This document shows, one piece after another, positions 1-8,364 of a DNA stretch of 11,054 bases; position 1 is the first letter of the stretch; each line of letters begins with the position of its first letter. Both the position numbers and the translations under genes were made by a program. Under the pieces are notes generated by a model. That model saw only the letters and a list, made by a program, of their open reading frames with translations, had not been told where the DNA came from and made no database searches. The stretch is taken from positions 1 through 11,054 of the forward strand of contig SKNL01000041.1 of assembly GCA_007120555.1 (NCBI GenBank). Direction: 5' to 3'. Source of the stretch: Balneolales bacterium. GTDB lineage: Bacteria; Bacteroidota; Rhodothermia; Balneolales; Natronogracilivirgulaceae.

Positions 1-64
1 ATGGGGTAGTTCATACAACCTGATGTTTAATTTAAAAGCGCTACGAGGACAGAGAAAGTAACGT

Positions 65-1726
65 ATGAACAATTATTATACTTTACATTCGCTGGTCGCA
101 GAATTAAGATACGAAATTTCCGGAAAGGAAATCATGGAAGTATGGTCCAGCCGGAAAGATCAGATCGATTTCTTTTTCCGGACAGATCCCGCCCTGAAAC
201 TGACCTTTTCGGCGGCTTCTCCCGGTACGGCCTTGTTCCTGGATGGACGCGCCGTTCCGCCTTCTCACAACGCCGCCGGCTTTTTCCCGGAACTTGAAGG
301 ATGCACCGTCGCTGATATTGCCATGGCAACGCCCGGTGACCGTTACATCCGGATTACCTTTCAGGAGACCACACTCCAACTTCTTTTCATGCCGTTTTCC
401 AGCCGGCCCAATGTGTTCCTGGTCAAGGAGGGACGTATCCTCTCATCTTTCAGGAACAGTCAGGCATTCGAAGGAGCTGAGTCCCCTGTCCCCGGCATTC
501 AAGACAAAACGGGATCAGGGGAGGATTCGAAATCCGCCAGCACGACATCATCGGCAGCTAAAAGCACCCCGCCGCCCACTGTTGATCCCGGCCAGCCGCT
601 GCGCAAAAAAATCTTAGCCATCGACAAGCAGTTTCCGCGTGGCATTATCAATGATGTGGCGGATATATGCGATCTGGAATCGCAGAACGAGGCAGAACTC
701 AGGAAGACTCTGGCCAAACTCCGGGAAAAGCTGCTGCATCCTGAAATCATTTGCATCACCGCAGAAGGAAATCTGAGCCTGCTGCCGCCGGAATATCTGT
801 CCCATCCACCTGAACGGACCTTCAAAAATGTCAACGAGGCCGTCCGAACCCTATTCCTTTCCAAACACCGAGAACGCAGGCTGCTGCCAAGGAAAAGGGA
901 CCTGGAAAAGAAGATGAGCAGGCGCATAACAGGGCTTCGCAAGCAGATGGAACAGTTTGATAAAGAACCGGAACGGATTCAAAAAGCGGACGAAATGGAG
1001 CAGGCAGGACATTTGCTCATGAGCCAGCCCAATCCCGGCAAAAAGGCCGACAGGGACCGGATCCTGGTCTCCGACTGGAGCTCAGGCGGAAGCGAACGGG
1101 CCATCCCCGTGACTCCGGGGGAGACCCTGATCCAGCAGGCCCGGGAGTATTACGCCAGGGCCGCACGCATCAGAAAGGATGTCTCCGTTTCCGGCAAAAA
1201 AAAGAGGCAGATTGCAGCGCAACTGAAAGAGATGGAGCAGCTGCTTGCCGAAGTGGAGGCCATTGAATATCCGGCAGAACTGGAAAAATGGGTGAAAAAA
1301 AATGAAGGACGCCTGCAGCAGTACGGCCTCGCACCATCCGGTACCCAACAGGTGGCCCGGCCTTACAAAACCGTAAAATTAGGAGATTACGAGGTGTGGA
1401 TCGGAAAAAATGCCAAAAGCAATGACGAAATACTTGCTTTATCGCACAAGGAAGATATCTGGATGCATGCCCGCGGAACAGCCGGATCACATGTGCTGCT
1501 CCGGACCGGGGGGGGCAGCGGCTGGCCCGACGCCCAGCTGATACGCAAGGCCGCATCGTTTGCCGCTGCATACTCCCGGCAGGCCGGTTCGTCCCTGGTC
1601 CCGGTCATGATCGCCAAGCGCAAGCATGTGCGCAAACCCAAAGGCGCTGCCCCGGGACTGGTGACCGTGACCCGGGAAAAGGTGGAGATGGTCGAACCTG
1701 CGAAACCCGACTCGCACGAATCCTGA
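65..1726 (+). CDS. rqcH: NFACT family protein (RqcH/Rqc2-like, with NFACT-R/DUF814 domain)
   Basis: Family knowledge: NFACT proteins bind the 50S subunit carrying a stalled peptidyl-tRNA and, in bacteria such as Bacillus (RqcH), add C-terminal alanine tails that mark the nascent chain for degradation. Seen here: a 553-residue protein with an NFACT-N-like part (about 1-135) that keeps the Asp-Arg pair (D92-R93 in TPGDRYIRI) matching the DR motif needed by RqcH. A Ser/Thr/Pro/Gly-rich linker (about 135-178) follows, then a helical part (about 180-260), a long charged coiled-coil region (about 265-425) containing the family-like GHLLMSQPNPG and YYARAARIRK segments, and a C-terminal NFACT-R domain (about 437-545) with DIWMHARGTAGSH at 464-476 and RKPKGAAPG. 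The start fits the Bacteroidota-type N-terminus. A GAGG at 45-48 lies 16 nt upstream, too far to be a good Shine-Dalgarno site. aroK follows after 33 nt. Family assignment is firm; alanine-tailing activity is inferred, so the symbol is tentative. Confidence 0.88.
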   Translation: MNNYYTLHSLVAELRYEISGKEIMEVWSSRKDQIDFFFRTDPALKLTFSAASPGTALFLDGRAVPPSHNAAGFFPELEGCTVADIAMATPGDRYIRITFQETTLQLLFMPFSSRPNVFLVKEGRILSSFRNSQAFEGAESPVPGIQDKTGSGEDSKSASTTSSAAKSTPPPTVDPGQPLRKKILAIDKQFPRGIINDVADICDLESQNEAELRKTLAKLREKLLHPEIICITAEGNLSLLPPEYLSHPPERTFKNVNEAVRTLFLSKHRERRLLPRKRDLEKKMSRRITGLRKQMEQFDKEPERIQKADEMEQAGHLLMSQPNPGKKADRDRILVSDWSSGGSERAIPVTPGETLIQQAREYYARAARIRKDVSVSGKKKRQIAAQLKEMEQLLAEVEAIEYPAELEKWVKKNEGRLQQYGLAPSGTQQVARPYKTVKLGDYEVWIGKNAKSNDEILALSHKEDIWMHARGTAGSHVLLRTGGGSGWPDAQLIRKAASFAAAYSRQAGSSLVPVMIAKRKHVRKPKGAAPGLVTVTREKVEMVEPAKPDSHES

Positions 1727-1759
1727 AAATCCGGAAAATTATTCGTATTTTTAAAGGAT

Positions 1760-2329
1760 ATGGAAGTAAGAAATTTGATCGTATTGACCGGATTCATGGG
1801 CTCGGGAAAAAGCAGGATAGGCCAGGAGCTGGCCGGTCGGCTTGATCTTCCATTTTACGATCTGGACAAGGTGATCGAAAAGGAAGAAAAACAGAAGATC
1901 CCGGACATATTCCGGACAAAAGGGGAAGATCATTTCCGAATGGCAGAACGCAACTGCTTTCGCAACATGCCAGGCCTCGGTCCGGCAGTCCTGGCTTTGG
2001 GCGGCGGCGCCATTCAGCAGAAAGAAATTCGCGACCTGCTGAAACTGCATGCCATAACCATCTTCCTGGATGTGCCCGGAGAAACACTCTTTGAAAGGCT
2101 CAAAAAGGATGGGAATCGTCCCCTGCTTCAGGACTCTCAAGGCAAACTGCTGAGCGATGAACCGCTCCGCAAGCGAATAAGCGAACTGCTCTCAAAACGA
2201 AAAAAACATTACCTGCAAGCCGATATCAGGGTTCCGGTCCAGCCGCACTGGTCACGGCAACAGACCACCAACGAACTGATCCGATTACTCAGAGAACATG
2301 CTCCAGCTTCCCTCACTCATCATAACTGA
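1760..2329 (+). CDS. aroK: Shikimate kinase
   Basis: Phosphorylates the 3-hydroxyl of shikimate with ATP, the fifth step of the cytoplasmic shikimate pathway to chorismate and aromatic amino acids. The 189 residues show the whole family pattern: P-loop GFMGSGKSRIG at 11-21 (K17 and S18 bind phosphate and Mg), the DxD pair D34/D36 followed by E40 for shikimate and metal binding, GEDHFRMAE at 55-63 (R60 is the shikimate-binding Arg), GGGA at 81-84, and the lid Arg in NRPLL near residue 119. The Gly usually found shortly after the DxD helix is a Lys here (K44), a mild difference. Length is normal or slightly long (about 170-180 is typical). Only a weak AAAGG sits 2 nt from the ATG, so the start rests on the P-loop spacing. 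Its 3' end overlaps aroB by 32 nt, which suggests co-expression. Confidence 0.96.
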   Translation: MEVRNLIVLTGFMGSGKSRIGQELAGRLDLPFYDLDKVIEKEEKQKIPDIFRTKGEDHFRMAERNCFRNMPGLGPAVLALGGGAIQQKEIRDLLKLHAITIFLDVPGETLFERLKKDGNRPLLQDSQGKLLSDEPLRKRISELLSKRKKHYLQADIRVPVQPHWSRQQTTNELIRLLREHAPASLTHHN

Positions 2330-3485
2330 CAGGGACGAAACACGTTTCCTGCTGTTCGACGACCTTCCCCTCCTTTGGAAGCATGGACGGGCAGCCGACC
2401 TGCTGGATGCGGACGGCAAGCCTGTTGCCGTCGACGCTTCTGATCCAGATGGCGTTGATGCCTCCGACCCTGCGGCTGGCTTCCCGGACAGCGATGCCGG
2501 CAAAACCGACAGTCAACCCGTGCTGATTGTGGATGGAAATGTCATGTCCGCGCACCGGGAACGGATCAACGCCGCTTTTCCGGATACTATGGCTCGCTGT
2601 TTCGAAGTGCCCTCCGGTGAAACGTCGAAAAGCATTGCCATGTGGAACCGTGTCATGGATTTTGCCTTTTCCGGTGCGCTGAAGCGTAATACGCCGCTGA
2701 TCGCCATTGGAGGTGGTGTCACCGGCGACCTGGCCGGTTTTGCCGCAGCATCACTGATGCGCGGACTGCCGCTGTTTCACGTGCCGACTACACTGCTTGC
2801 CATGGTCGACAGTGCCATAGGCGGCAAGACGGGGATCAACCACGCTTTCGGCAAAAACACGATCGGCGCCTTTTATCATCCCCGGGCCGTTCTTTTTGAT
2901 ACCGCCTTTCTTGATACCCTCCCGCAACGCGAATGGCTTTGCGGCATCAGCGAGGTACTCAAATACGGTTACATCTCAGATCCCGATCTGCTTCAGGCCG
3001 GGGCCGCCCTTGCCGATCCCGCAACCCGCACCCCGGAATTGTTGCAACACGTGATCGAACACTCTGTGCGGATCAAATCTGGTGTCGTGGCGGCCGATGC
3101 GCGTGAAGCAGGCCGGCGCGCCTGGCTTAATTTCGGCCATACCTTCGGCCATGCACTGGAAACACTGGATAACTATCGCAATATCAACCATGGCGAGGCC
3201 GTATATGCAGGTATGATAGCGGCGCTGTTTGTTTCGCGCCGTCTCGGATATGAGGTGTCGGATGAACCATTGCTGCAACTGAAAGAAAAATTCCGCCTTG
3301 ATCTGGGTCCGTACACCAGCCGCTCCGGTGAACTCGTTACCCTCATGGCACATGACAAGAAAAACCGGGACGCGGATATCCGGCTGGTCCTGGTGTCTGC
3401 ACACGGAAAACCCCTGGTAACTTCTGTCAGCGACCGTTCACTGCTGCAGGAAGCCTGGAAATATACATTTGATGTTCTGACCTGA
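2298..3485 (+). CDS. aroB: 3-dehydroquinate synthase
   Basis: Converts DAHP to 3-dehydroquinate, the second step of the shikimate pathway, using NAD+ and a divalent metal (usually Zn). The 395-residue protein carries the NAD-binding GGGVTGDLAGFAA (138-150), the active-site segment PTTLLAMVDSAIGGKTGIN (163-181) and GKNTIGAF (185-192). The metal ligands appear to be E219 (SEVLKYG), H281 (FGHTFGHA, with catalytic H285) and H298 (NHGEAV); DKK is at 353-355. The ligand spacing of 62 and 17 residues is close to E. coli AroB (184/247/264 from memory), but every position is shifted by about 35. This places an extra acidic segment at about 37-73, between the first helix and the VLIVDG strand. The start lies inside aroK; the next in-frame ATG (residue 83) would remove the first strand. 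Function is not in doubt; the insertion is the odd part. Confidence 0.96.
   Translation: MLQLPSLIITDRDETRFLLFDDLPLLWKHGRAADLLDADGKPVAVDASDPDGVDASDPAAGFPDSDAGKTDSQPVLIVDGNVMSAHRERINAAFPDTMARCFEVPSGETSKSIAMWNRVMDFAFSGALKRNTPLIAIGGGVTGDLAGFAAASLMRGLPLFHVPTTLLAMVDSAIGGKTGINHAFGKNTIGAFYHPRAVLFDTAFLDTLPQREWLCGISEVLKYGYISDPDLLQAGAALADPATRTPELLQHVIEHSVRIKSGVVAADAREAGRRAWLNFGHTFGHALETLDNYRNINHGEAVYAGMIAALFVSRRLGYEVSDEPLLQLKEKFRLDLGPYTSRSGELVTLMAHDKKNRDADIRLVLVSAHGKPLVTSVSDRSLLQEAWKYTFDVLT
2430..2477 (+). repeat. Two tandem 24-nt units in the AroB insertion (VDASDPDG / VDASDPAA)
   Basis: Residues 45-60 of AroB form two adjacent eight-residue units whose first six residues (VDASDP) are identical. At the DNA level all six codons differ at the third base (gtc/gtt, gac/gat, gct/gcc, tct/tcc, gat/gac, cca/cct). 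It is therefore a protein-level repeat rather than a recent DNA duplication. It lies in the acidic, probably surface-exposed insertion and shows no catalytic motif. It could also be chance in a low-complexity segment. Confidence 0.6.
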
Positions 3486-3493
3486 CCGTACCA

Positions 3494-6400
3494 TTGTTCT
3501 ACCGTTTCCTCTATATCACCTGGCGCATATTCTGGAGCAGCATCCTGGTCCTGCTGGCAACCGTCATCCTTTTTGCCGGAGCGGTTTTCCTGATGCTTCA
3601 GACAGAACCGGCCAGGAACTACCTGACCGAACGTGCCGAAACGTGGTTTAACAATAATTTCGAGGGCACACTTCATATCGGTGAAATAGGCGGTTTCCTG
3701 CCGCTTCAAATGGAGCTCCGTGACCTTGTCCTGGAACACGAAGATCGCACCATTGTGACCATGGACAATCTCCGCCTGCAGGTCGACCTGTTCGCCCTCC
3801 TGCGGAGCAGCCTGGTCATCAATGACCTGGCACTGCAAAAGCCGACCGTCTATCTCCGGACAAACGAGCAGGACGCCTACACGCTTGCCCATGTATTCAA
3901 CCGGATCCCGGACCAACGCAAGCCCGCATCACAGCGGGATATCTCTGAAAGCACCCCGTTTACCCAACCATTCCGAAGCCTTGAGATCTACGCCCCCTTC
4001 GTTCAGATAGAGGACGGAACGCTCCATCTGGAAAGCCTTCCGGATGGCATGCAGAACCGTTATCTGTCCGAACCCTTCCGGATGGAACAGATCAATACCG
4101 AAATGTTCCTGGAAATATCTACAGACCAGCGCTATCTGGATATCTCCTACCTCACAGTACTGCTTGAGGATCTTGATAACCGCGAATTCACGCTCTCCGG
4201 ACAGATTTACAATGACAGCAGATATCTTGAATTCAATGTGATGAGAATGCGCCTGGGCAGTTCCCATCTGGACTGGAACATGGAATTCGATGGCATCAAC
4301 CTGTTTAACGCAGAGCTGACCCGGCAATTCCGCGATGCAACCTGGTCCGTCAATCTGCTGGAAGCATTTCTCGCTCCCGAAGAACTCGCATTTGCCGGCG
4401 CGGACCTTCCACCCGGCTTTCGGGGACTTGTGACATCATTCGACGCATCAGGCTCTGACACAGAGATGACCATCCTGGATGCCGCCTTGCATGCCGGTGA
4501 TACCGGATTCCGATTCGATGCCAGCCTTGAAAATTTCCGGGATCCGGCAAACCTGATATACAGCGTTAATTTCAGAGACATCCGGCTGCATGATTCCGAC
4601 CTCGCCGAATTCATCCCCAAAATCACAGACCTGCCCATTCGTCACTGGCATGACCTCTCCGCCATTGGGAGCATCCGCGGGAATACCGACACGCTGTACG
4701 TCGACCTTGACATGGAGCTGCCCGAAGGGACTTTGAAAGCCGGAGGCACCCTGGACCTTACGCCACCGATGACCCTGGAACTTTCCCTCTACGGAAACGA
4801 CATAAACCCCGGCGCCTGGGAAGGGCTCGAATCGTATCCCGGACACGTCAATACCGAAATAATCCTCACTGCTGAAAACCTGCTGAATGGATCAACGCGC
4901 ATATCTCTGGACGTGGACCTCTTTGATTCCCGCATGGCCGGATTCCAAATACCGGACATGCACCTGGATCTGGTTTACGCAGACCGGATCATTACGCATG
5001 AGTTCGGCTACTACCAGGGCGCAGATTACCTGGATGGCAGGGGATCCGTCAATTTCCAGGGAGAATGGCCGCACATTCTCATGAGGGGCAGCTCATCCGG
5101 TTTTGACATGAGCACCGTCCTGGAAAACACCGCACTCCCCGTGTCAGAATGGAACATGGCTTATGATATCAACTGGCACGGACGGGACCTGAGCGAATGG
5201 TACGGACGTATCGTTGTGGATGTGTTTCCCTCAAATATCAATGGCTCTGACCTCGGATCGCATCAGGTGTATCTGGACATGAATCACCCCGAATCGACAA
5301 CACGTTCGGTGCGGCTGACCAGTTCTGTTGCTGATCTCGTCATGGAGGGAGATATCCCCATACCGTCCATACCTCCACTTTTCCGGCAGTGGAGAGACCA
5401 TCTTGCGCAAAGAATAAATGAGGAAATCCTGTTCCAGACGGAAGAAATGCCTGTCGCATACAAGGCATCCGACAAAGATATCCTGAAGGCCGATATCTTT
5501 TTTGAAATCAAGAACCTGCCAGTGCTGCGTGCTTATATCCCCCGTTTGCCCGAGATCACATCCAGGCTGCAGCTTGAGATGGACGTGCACGCCGACAATG
5601 AAAAACTACTGCTCCACACGGAATTGCTCGATGATTCCACAACCTGGAATGGATTTTCCGTACATCACACAGACTTGTCACTCACCGCCGGTTTCCATCA
5701 CGACCTGCCTCTTCACGATGCCATGGAACTGGATCTTGACCTGCGGGTCGGGCAGCTTCATTTCATGGAACAGAATGTGGACAGTTTATCGTGGATCCTG
5801 TCTTTTGATTCCGGAGAGATCACCAGCCGCAGCCGTATCGCACATTTTGCGAATGAAGTGCGTTTGGCCGCTGACATCACCGGAAGGCTTGGAGCTGAAA
5901 AACTCTCTTTCGGTATCGAGAGCTTCATGCTTGGCAACCAACGTTATCTCTGGGTGACCGAGGGCCGTCCGCTGTTCCGCTACTCGCAGGACGGCAAATT
6001 GCATGTCGAGGATTTTCTGGCCCTGAGCGGCAATGACAGGATTTTTGTGGACGGCACGTTCAGCAGCAACCCCGAAGATTCGGTACAATACAGATTTGAC
6101 AATGTCGATCTGCAACGCATTTCAGAGATGATAGATGGCAAAGTCTCTTTCCAGGGACTGCTGGATGGCGACTTTGTAACGAAGAACCTGGCCGTGAATC
6201 CGCTGTTCCACGGCAACCTCACTGTGGATCGCCTTTCAATGAACAATCGCATTATAGGCGATCTGAGTCTCAACAGCAGTTATAACGCCACGGAAGACCG
6301 GTTCGACACAGATCTGATCGTGATCACCGATGAACAGAAGTATGCCGATTATATCGAAGGCAACAATGGCGCCCGGCAACATGTGAGCGCTTCGGGCTGG

Positions 6401-8221
6401 TTCCGGGCACCCGACGTAAATGAACCGGTTGATTCGCTCTATTACTTTGATGTAGATGTGAAGGAGCTGGATGCATGGGTGCTGCGCCATCTCATGGAAA
6501 GCATCTTTGAATCCATTGAGGGAAGGGCCACCGGATCCGGGTATATCACCGGCAACTTCAGTGATTTCGATTTTCACGGCGATATTGAAATCCTCGAAGC
6601 AGAGGTGATCCCCGTATTTCTGGAACCGCTTTACTACCTTGATGGACACATATCGGTGAACCGTCATGACGGCGTTATCATTCACCAGCTCAACGCACGT
6701 GATGTTGCAAGAGGAAGAGGGACGGTCACCGGCTATTTTGACTTCAATGACTTCCAGCCCGAAAAGTTCATGGATATTACCCTGGATATGCGGAATCTCC
6801 GGTTTCTGGATAACAGCGACGGACCGGACGTTCCATTCTATGGCAGGGTTTCCGGCACAGGCGTGGTCAGTATCAGCGGATCCAACATATCCCCGTTTGT
6901 GCGTACCATCGAACCGGTAACAACCACCAGCCAGTCGCGCCTGTCCCTGCCGCTTGTGGGGCAATCCGTAGATGAGGCCCAGGGCCGGTTCATCCGGTTT
7001 GTGAAGGATTTCAGCGAGGTGGACTTCCGGCGGGAAATAATCACGGATCCCGCCATCCTGCGTCAGATCGACCGATCATTCATGGAAGTGTTCCGCATGG
7101 ACCTTCAGTTCATTGCCGGACCCAATTCCACGGTTCAGCTCATATTCGATCCGGTAACCGGGGAAATCGTCAACGCGCAGGGAAGCGGACGCGTACGCAT
7201 CACGCTGGATGACGAAGACCTGCAGGTGTTCGGGAATTTCGACATCAACAGCGGCGACTATCTGTTCGTCGGCGGCGATATTCTCACGCGCAGGTTCATC
7301 CTCCGGGAGGGGGGATCCATCCGCCTGGAAGGAGACCCCACAAACGCCCTGCTGGATATCACCGCCGTCTACCGGTCCCGGCCCAATATTGCCCCGCTGC
7401 TCGGGGCGGTGGCAGACCAGACCAACCGGGTCCCCGTTGAACTGCTGCTGCGCATCACCGGCCCTCTTGACAACATAGAAAACGATTTCTACTTCGAATT
7501 CCCGAACGCCATTGATGCCACACAGAACGCCACCGTCCTCAACGTGCTCAACAGCGAAGAACAGAAACTGATCCAGGCCACAAGCCTTCTGTTTACGGGA
7601 GGTTTCATTTCCGGAGCCCTCGTGGGCGATACACAGACCCAGGAACTCGGCACCACGCTCCAGGCCCGGGCCGGACAGGTGGGCATCAGCCAGCTCCTGT
7701 CCAGCCAGATCAATACGCTGCTCAGTGACAACCTGCTGAACGTGGATGTGGACCTGAACCTTCTCGGATTCGATCAGGCCGACCTGGCCATAGCACTGCG
7801 CCTGTTCGACGACAGGCTGGTCCTCCGGCGTGAAGGGGAAGTGGGCGGTGAAGATGCCAATATCGGCGACCTTGGCGCCACCTACCGCATCAATCCAAAC
7901 CTCTCCGTCGAAGTGTTCCACAGGAAGGATCCCATGCTCATGTCCATTCTCGGAACACAGGCCGATGTCGAGAACGTCAACGGACTTGGCCTTGAGGCGC
8001 AATTCCGTTTCAACTCCTGGAAAGAGTTCGGAAACCGTGTCTGGCGCAACGTAACCACAGTTTTCGGATTACTGGGAAGCGCTGATCCTGATCCTGCGGG
8101 AGATGCGACCGCCCGTGAGGACGGCGAATCCGAAGGCCGGAACACCACGGACGCCGAGGGCATTTTCGGCATCCGGGAGGAAGTGCCCGCCAACGAACCG
8201 CCTTTTCAGGAGGCAGAATAG
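3494..8221 (+). CDS. tamB: TamB-type translocation/assembly module protein (AsmA superfamily, DUF490)
   Basis: TamB-like proteins are anchored in the inner membrane and span the periplasm as a long beta-groove. They serve outer-membrane protein insertion with TamA and, as known for the AsmA superfamily, phospholipid movement to the outer membrane. The 1575 residues show an N-terminal membrane anchor (about 12-35), the usual 'QTEPARNYL' start of the periplasmic part, and a very long region of short alternating beta-strand-like segments. A C-terminal TamB domain (about 1190-1525) contains SGDYLFVGGDILTRRFILREG and GGSIRLEGDPTNALLDITA-type sequence. A hydrophilic, acidic tail of about 50 residues ends it. 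No ATG can supply the anchor: the frame is closed by a stop at 3470-3472 and the first in-frame ATG (3593) is after the anchor, so TTG at 3494 (or CTG at 3482) must be used. It begins 8 nt after aroB stops. No tamA partner is visible. The family is firm; the cargo is unknown. Confidence 0.9.
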   Translation: MFYRFLYITWRIFWSSILVLLATVILFAGAVFLMLQTEPARNYLTERAETWFNNNFEGTLHIGEIGGFLPLQMELRDLVLEHEDRTIVTMDNLRLQVDLFALLRSSLVINDLALQKPTVYLRTNEQDAYTLAHVFNRIPDQRKPASQRDISESTPFTQPFRSLEIYAPFVQIEDGTLHLESLPDGMQNRYLSEPFRMEQINTEMFLEISTDQRYLDISYLTVLLEDLDNREFTLSGQIYNDSRYLEFNVMRMRLGSSHLDWNMEFDGINLFNAELTRQFRDATWSVNLLEAFLAPEELAFAGADLPPGFRGLVTSFDASGSDTEMTILDAALHAGDTGFRFDASLENFRDPANLIYSVNFRDIRLHDSDLAEFIPKITDLPIRHWHDLSAIGSIRGNTDTLYVDLDMELPEGTLKAGGTLDLTPPMTLELSLYGNDINPGAWEGLESYPGHVNTEIILTAENLLNGSTRISLDVDLFDSRMAGFQIPDMHLDLVYADRIITHEFGYYQGADYLDGRGSVNFQGEWPHILMRGSSSGFDMSTVLENTALPVSEWNMAYDINWHGRDLSEWYGRIVVDVFPSNINGSDLGSHQVYLDMNHPESTTRSVRLTSSVADLVMEGDIPIPSIPPLFRQWRDHLAQRINEEILFQTEEMPVAYKASDKDILKADIFFEIKNLPVLRAYIPRLPEITSRLQLEMDVHADNEKLLLHTELLDDSTTWNGFSVHHTDLSLTAGFHHDLPLHDAMELDLDLRVGQLHFMEQNVDSLSWILSFDSGEITSRSRIAHFANEVRLAADITGRLGAEKLSFGIESFMLGNQRYLWVTEGRPLFRYSQDGKLHVEDFLALSGNDRIFVDGTFSSNPEDSVQYRFDNVDLQRISEMIDGKVSFQGLLDGDFVTKNLAVNPLFHGNLTVDRLSMNNRIIGDLSLNSSYNATEDRFDTDLIVITDEQKYADYIEGNNGARQHVSASGWFRAPDVNEPVDSLYYFDVDVKELDAWVLRHLMESIFESIEGRATGSGYITGNFSDFDFHGDIEILEAEVIPVFLEPLYYLDGHISVNRHDGVIIHQLNARDVARGRGTVTGYFDFNDFQPEKFMDITLDMRNLRFLDNSDGPDVPFYGRVSGTGVVSISGSNISPFVRTIEPVTTTSQSRLSLPLVGQSVDEAQGRFIRFVKDFSEVDFRREIITDPAILRQIDRSFMEVFRMDLQFIAGPNSTVQLIFDPVTGEIVNAQGSGRVRITLDDEDLQVFGNFDINSGDYLFVGGDILTRRFILREGGSIRLEGDPTNALLDITAVYRSRPNIAPLLGAVADQTNRVPVELLLRITGPLDNIENDFYFEFPNAIDATQNATVLNVLNSEEQKLIQATSLLFTGGFISGALVGDTQTQELGTTLQARAGQVGISQLLSSQINTLLSDNLLNVDVDLNLLGFDQADLAIALRLFDDRLVLRREGEVGGEDANIGDLGATYRINPNLSVEVFHRKDPMLMSILGTQADVENVNGLGLEAQFRFNSWKEFGNRVWRNVTTVFGLLGSADPDPAGDATAREDGESEGRNTTDAEGIFGIREEVPANEPPFQEAE

Positions 8222-8308
8222 AATATACAGGCTCGGGAAGAATGATTCCTGTTTCCTGCTTGTTCGATTACCAGCATGTACTTAACAGCATTTACCAACA
8301 AGCATTTC

Positions 8309-8334
8309 GCTATTCCGGAATCATCCGGAATAGC
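8309..8334. promoter_or_regulatory. Perfect 11-bp inverted repeat (hairpin or operator) in the rnr leader
   Basis: The arms GCTATTCCGGA (8309-8319) and TCCGGAATAGC (8324-8334) are exact reverse complements around a 4-nt loop, ATCA. The repeat ends 30 nt before the rnr start codon. No T-run follows, so it is not a standard intrinsic terminator for tamB. It could be an RNA hairpin in the rnr 5' leader, a 3'-end stabiliser for the upstream transcript, or a DNA operator for a dimeric regulator. The symmetry is seen directly; the role is inferred. The rest of the 8222-8364 gap shows no convincing promoter. Confidence 0.6.
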
Positions 8335-8364
8335 TGCACGAACAAAATTGACTTTACATACGCA

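Noticed and set aside
26..35. AT-rich stretch before the NFACT gene as a -7 promoter element
   Set aside because: TAATTTAA is only a partial match and no -33 TTTG is seen upstream within the window. Too little sequence is available to judge.
45..48. GAGG as Shine-Dalgarno site of the NFACT gene
   Set aside because: It lies 16 nt before the ATG, beyond the usual spacing.
3173..3916. Open frame on the - strand (247 codons) across the aroB-tamB junction
   Set aside because: It is opposite conserved AroB sequence and the TamB anchor and has no recognisable domain or start context.
6236..6964. Open frame on the - strand (242 codons) opposite the tamB middle region
   Set aside because: No family features; the + strand reading is a continuous TamB beta-repeat region.
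7076..8002. Long open frame on the - strand (308 codons) opposite tamB
   Set aside because: It lies fully opposite a conserved part of tamB, shows no recognisable domain, and is expected by chance opposite a GC-biased gene.
8348..8353. TTGACT as a -35 promoter element just before rnr
   Set aside because: A matching -10 element would fall inside the rnr coding sequence, and nothing fitting is seen there. FCB bacteria also use a different promoter consensus.
8242..8364. In-frame ATG at 8242 as the rnr start, adding 41 residues
   Set aside because: The extension does not resemble an RNase R N-terminus and runs through the perfect hairpin. The ATG at 8365 gives the expected Lys-rich start of the winged-helix domain.
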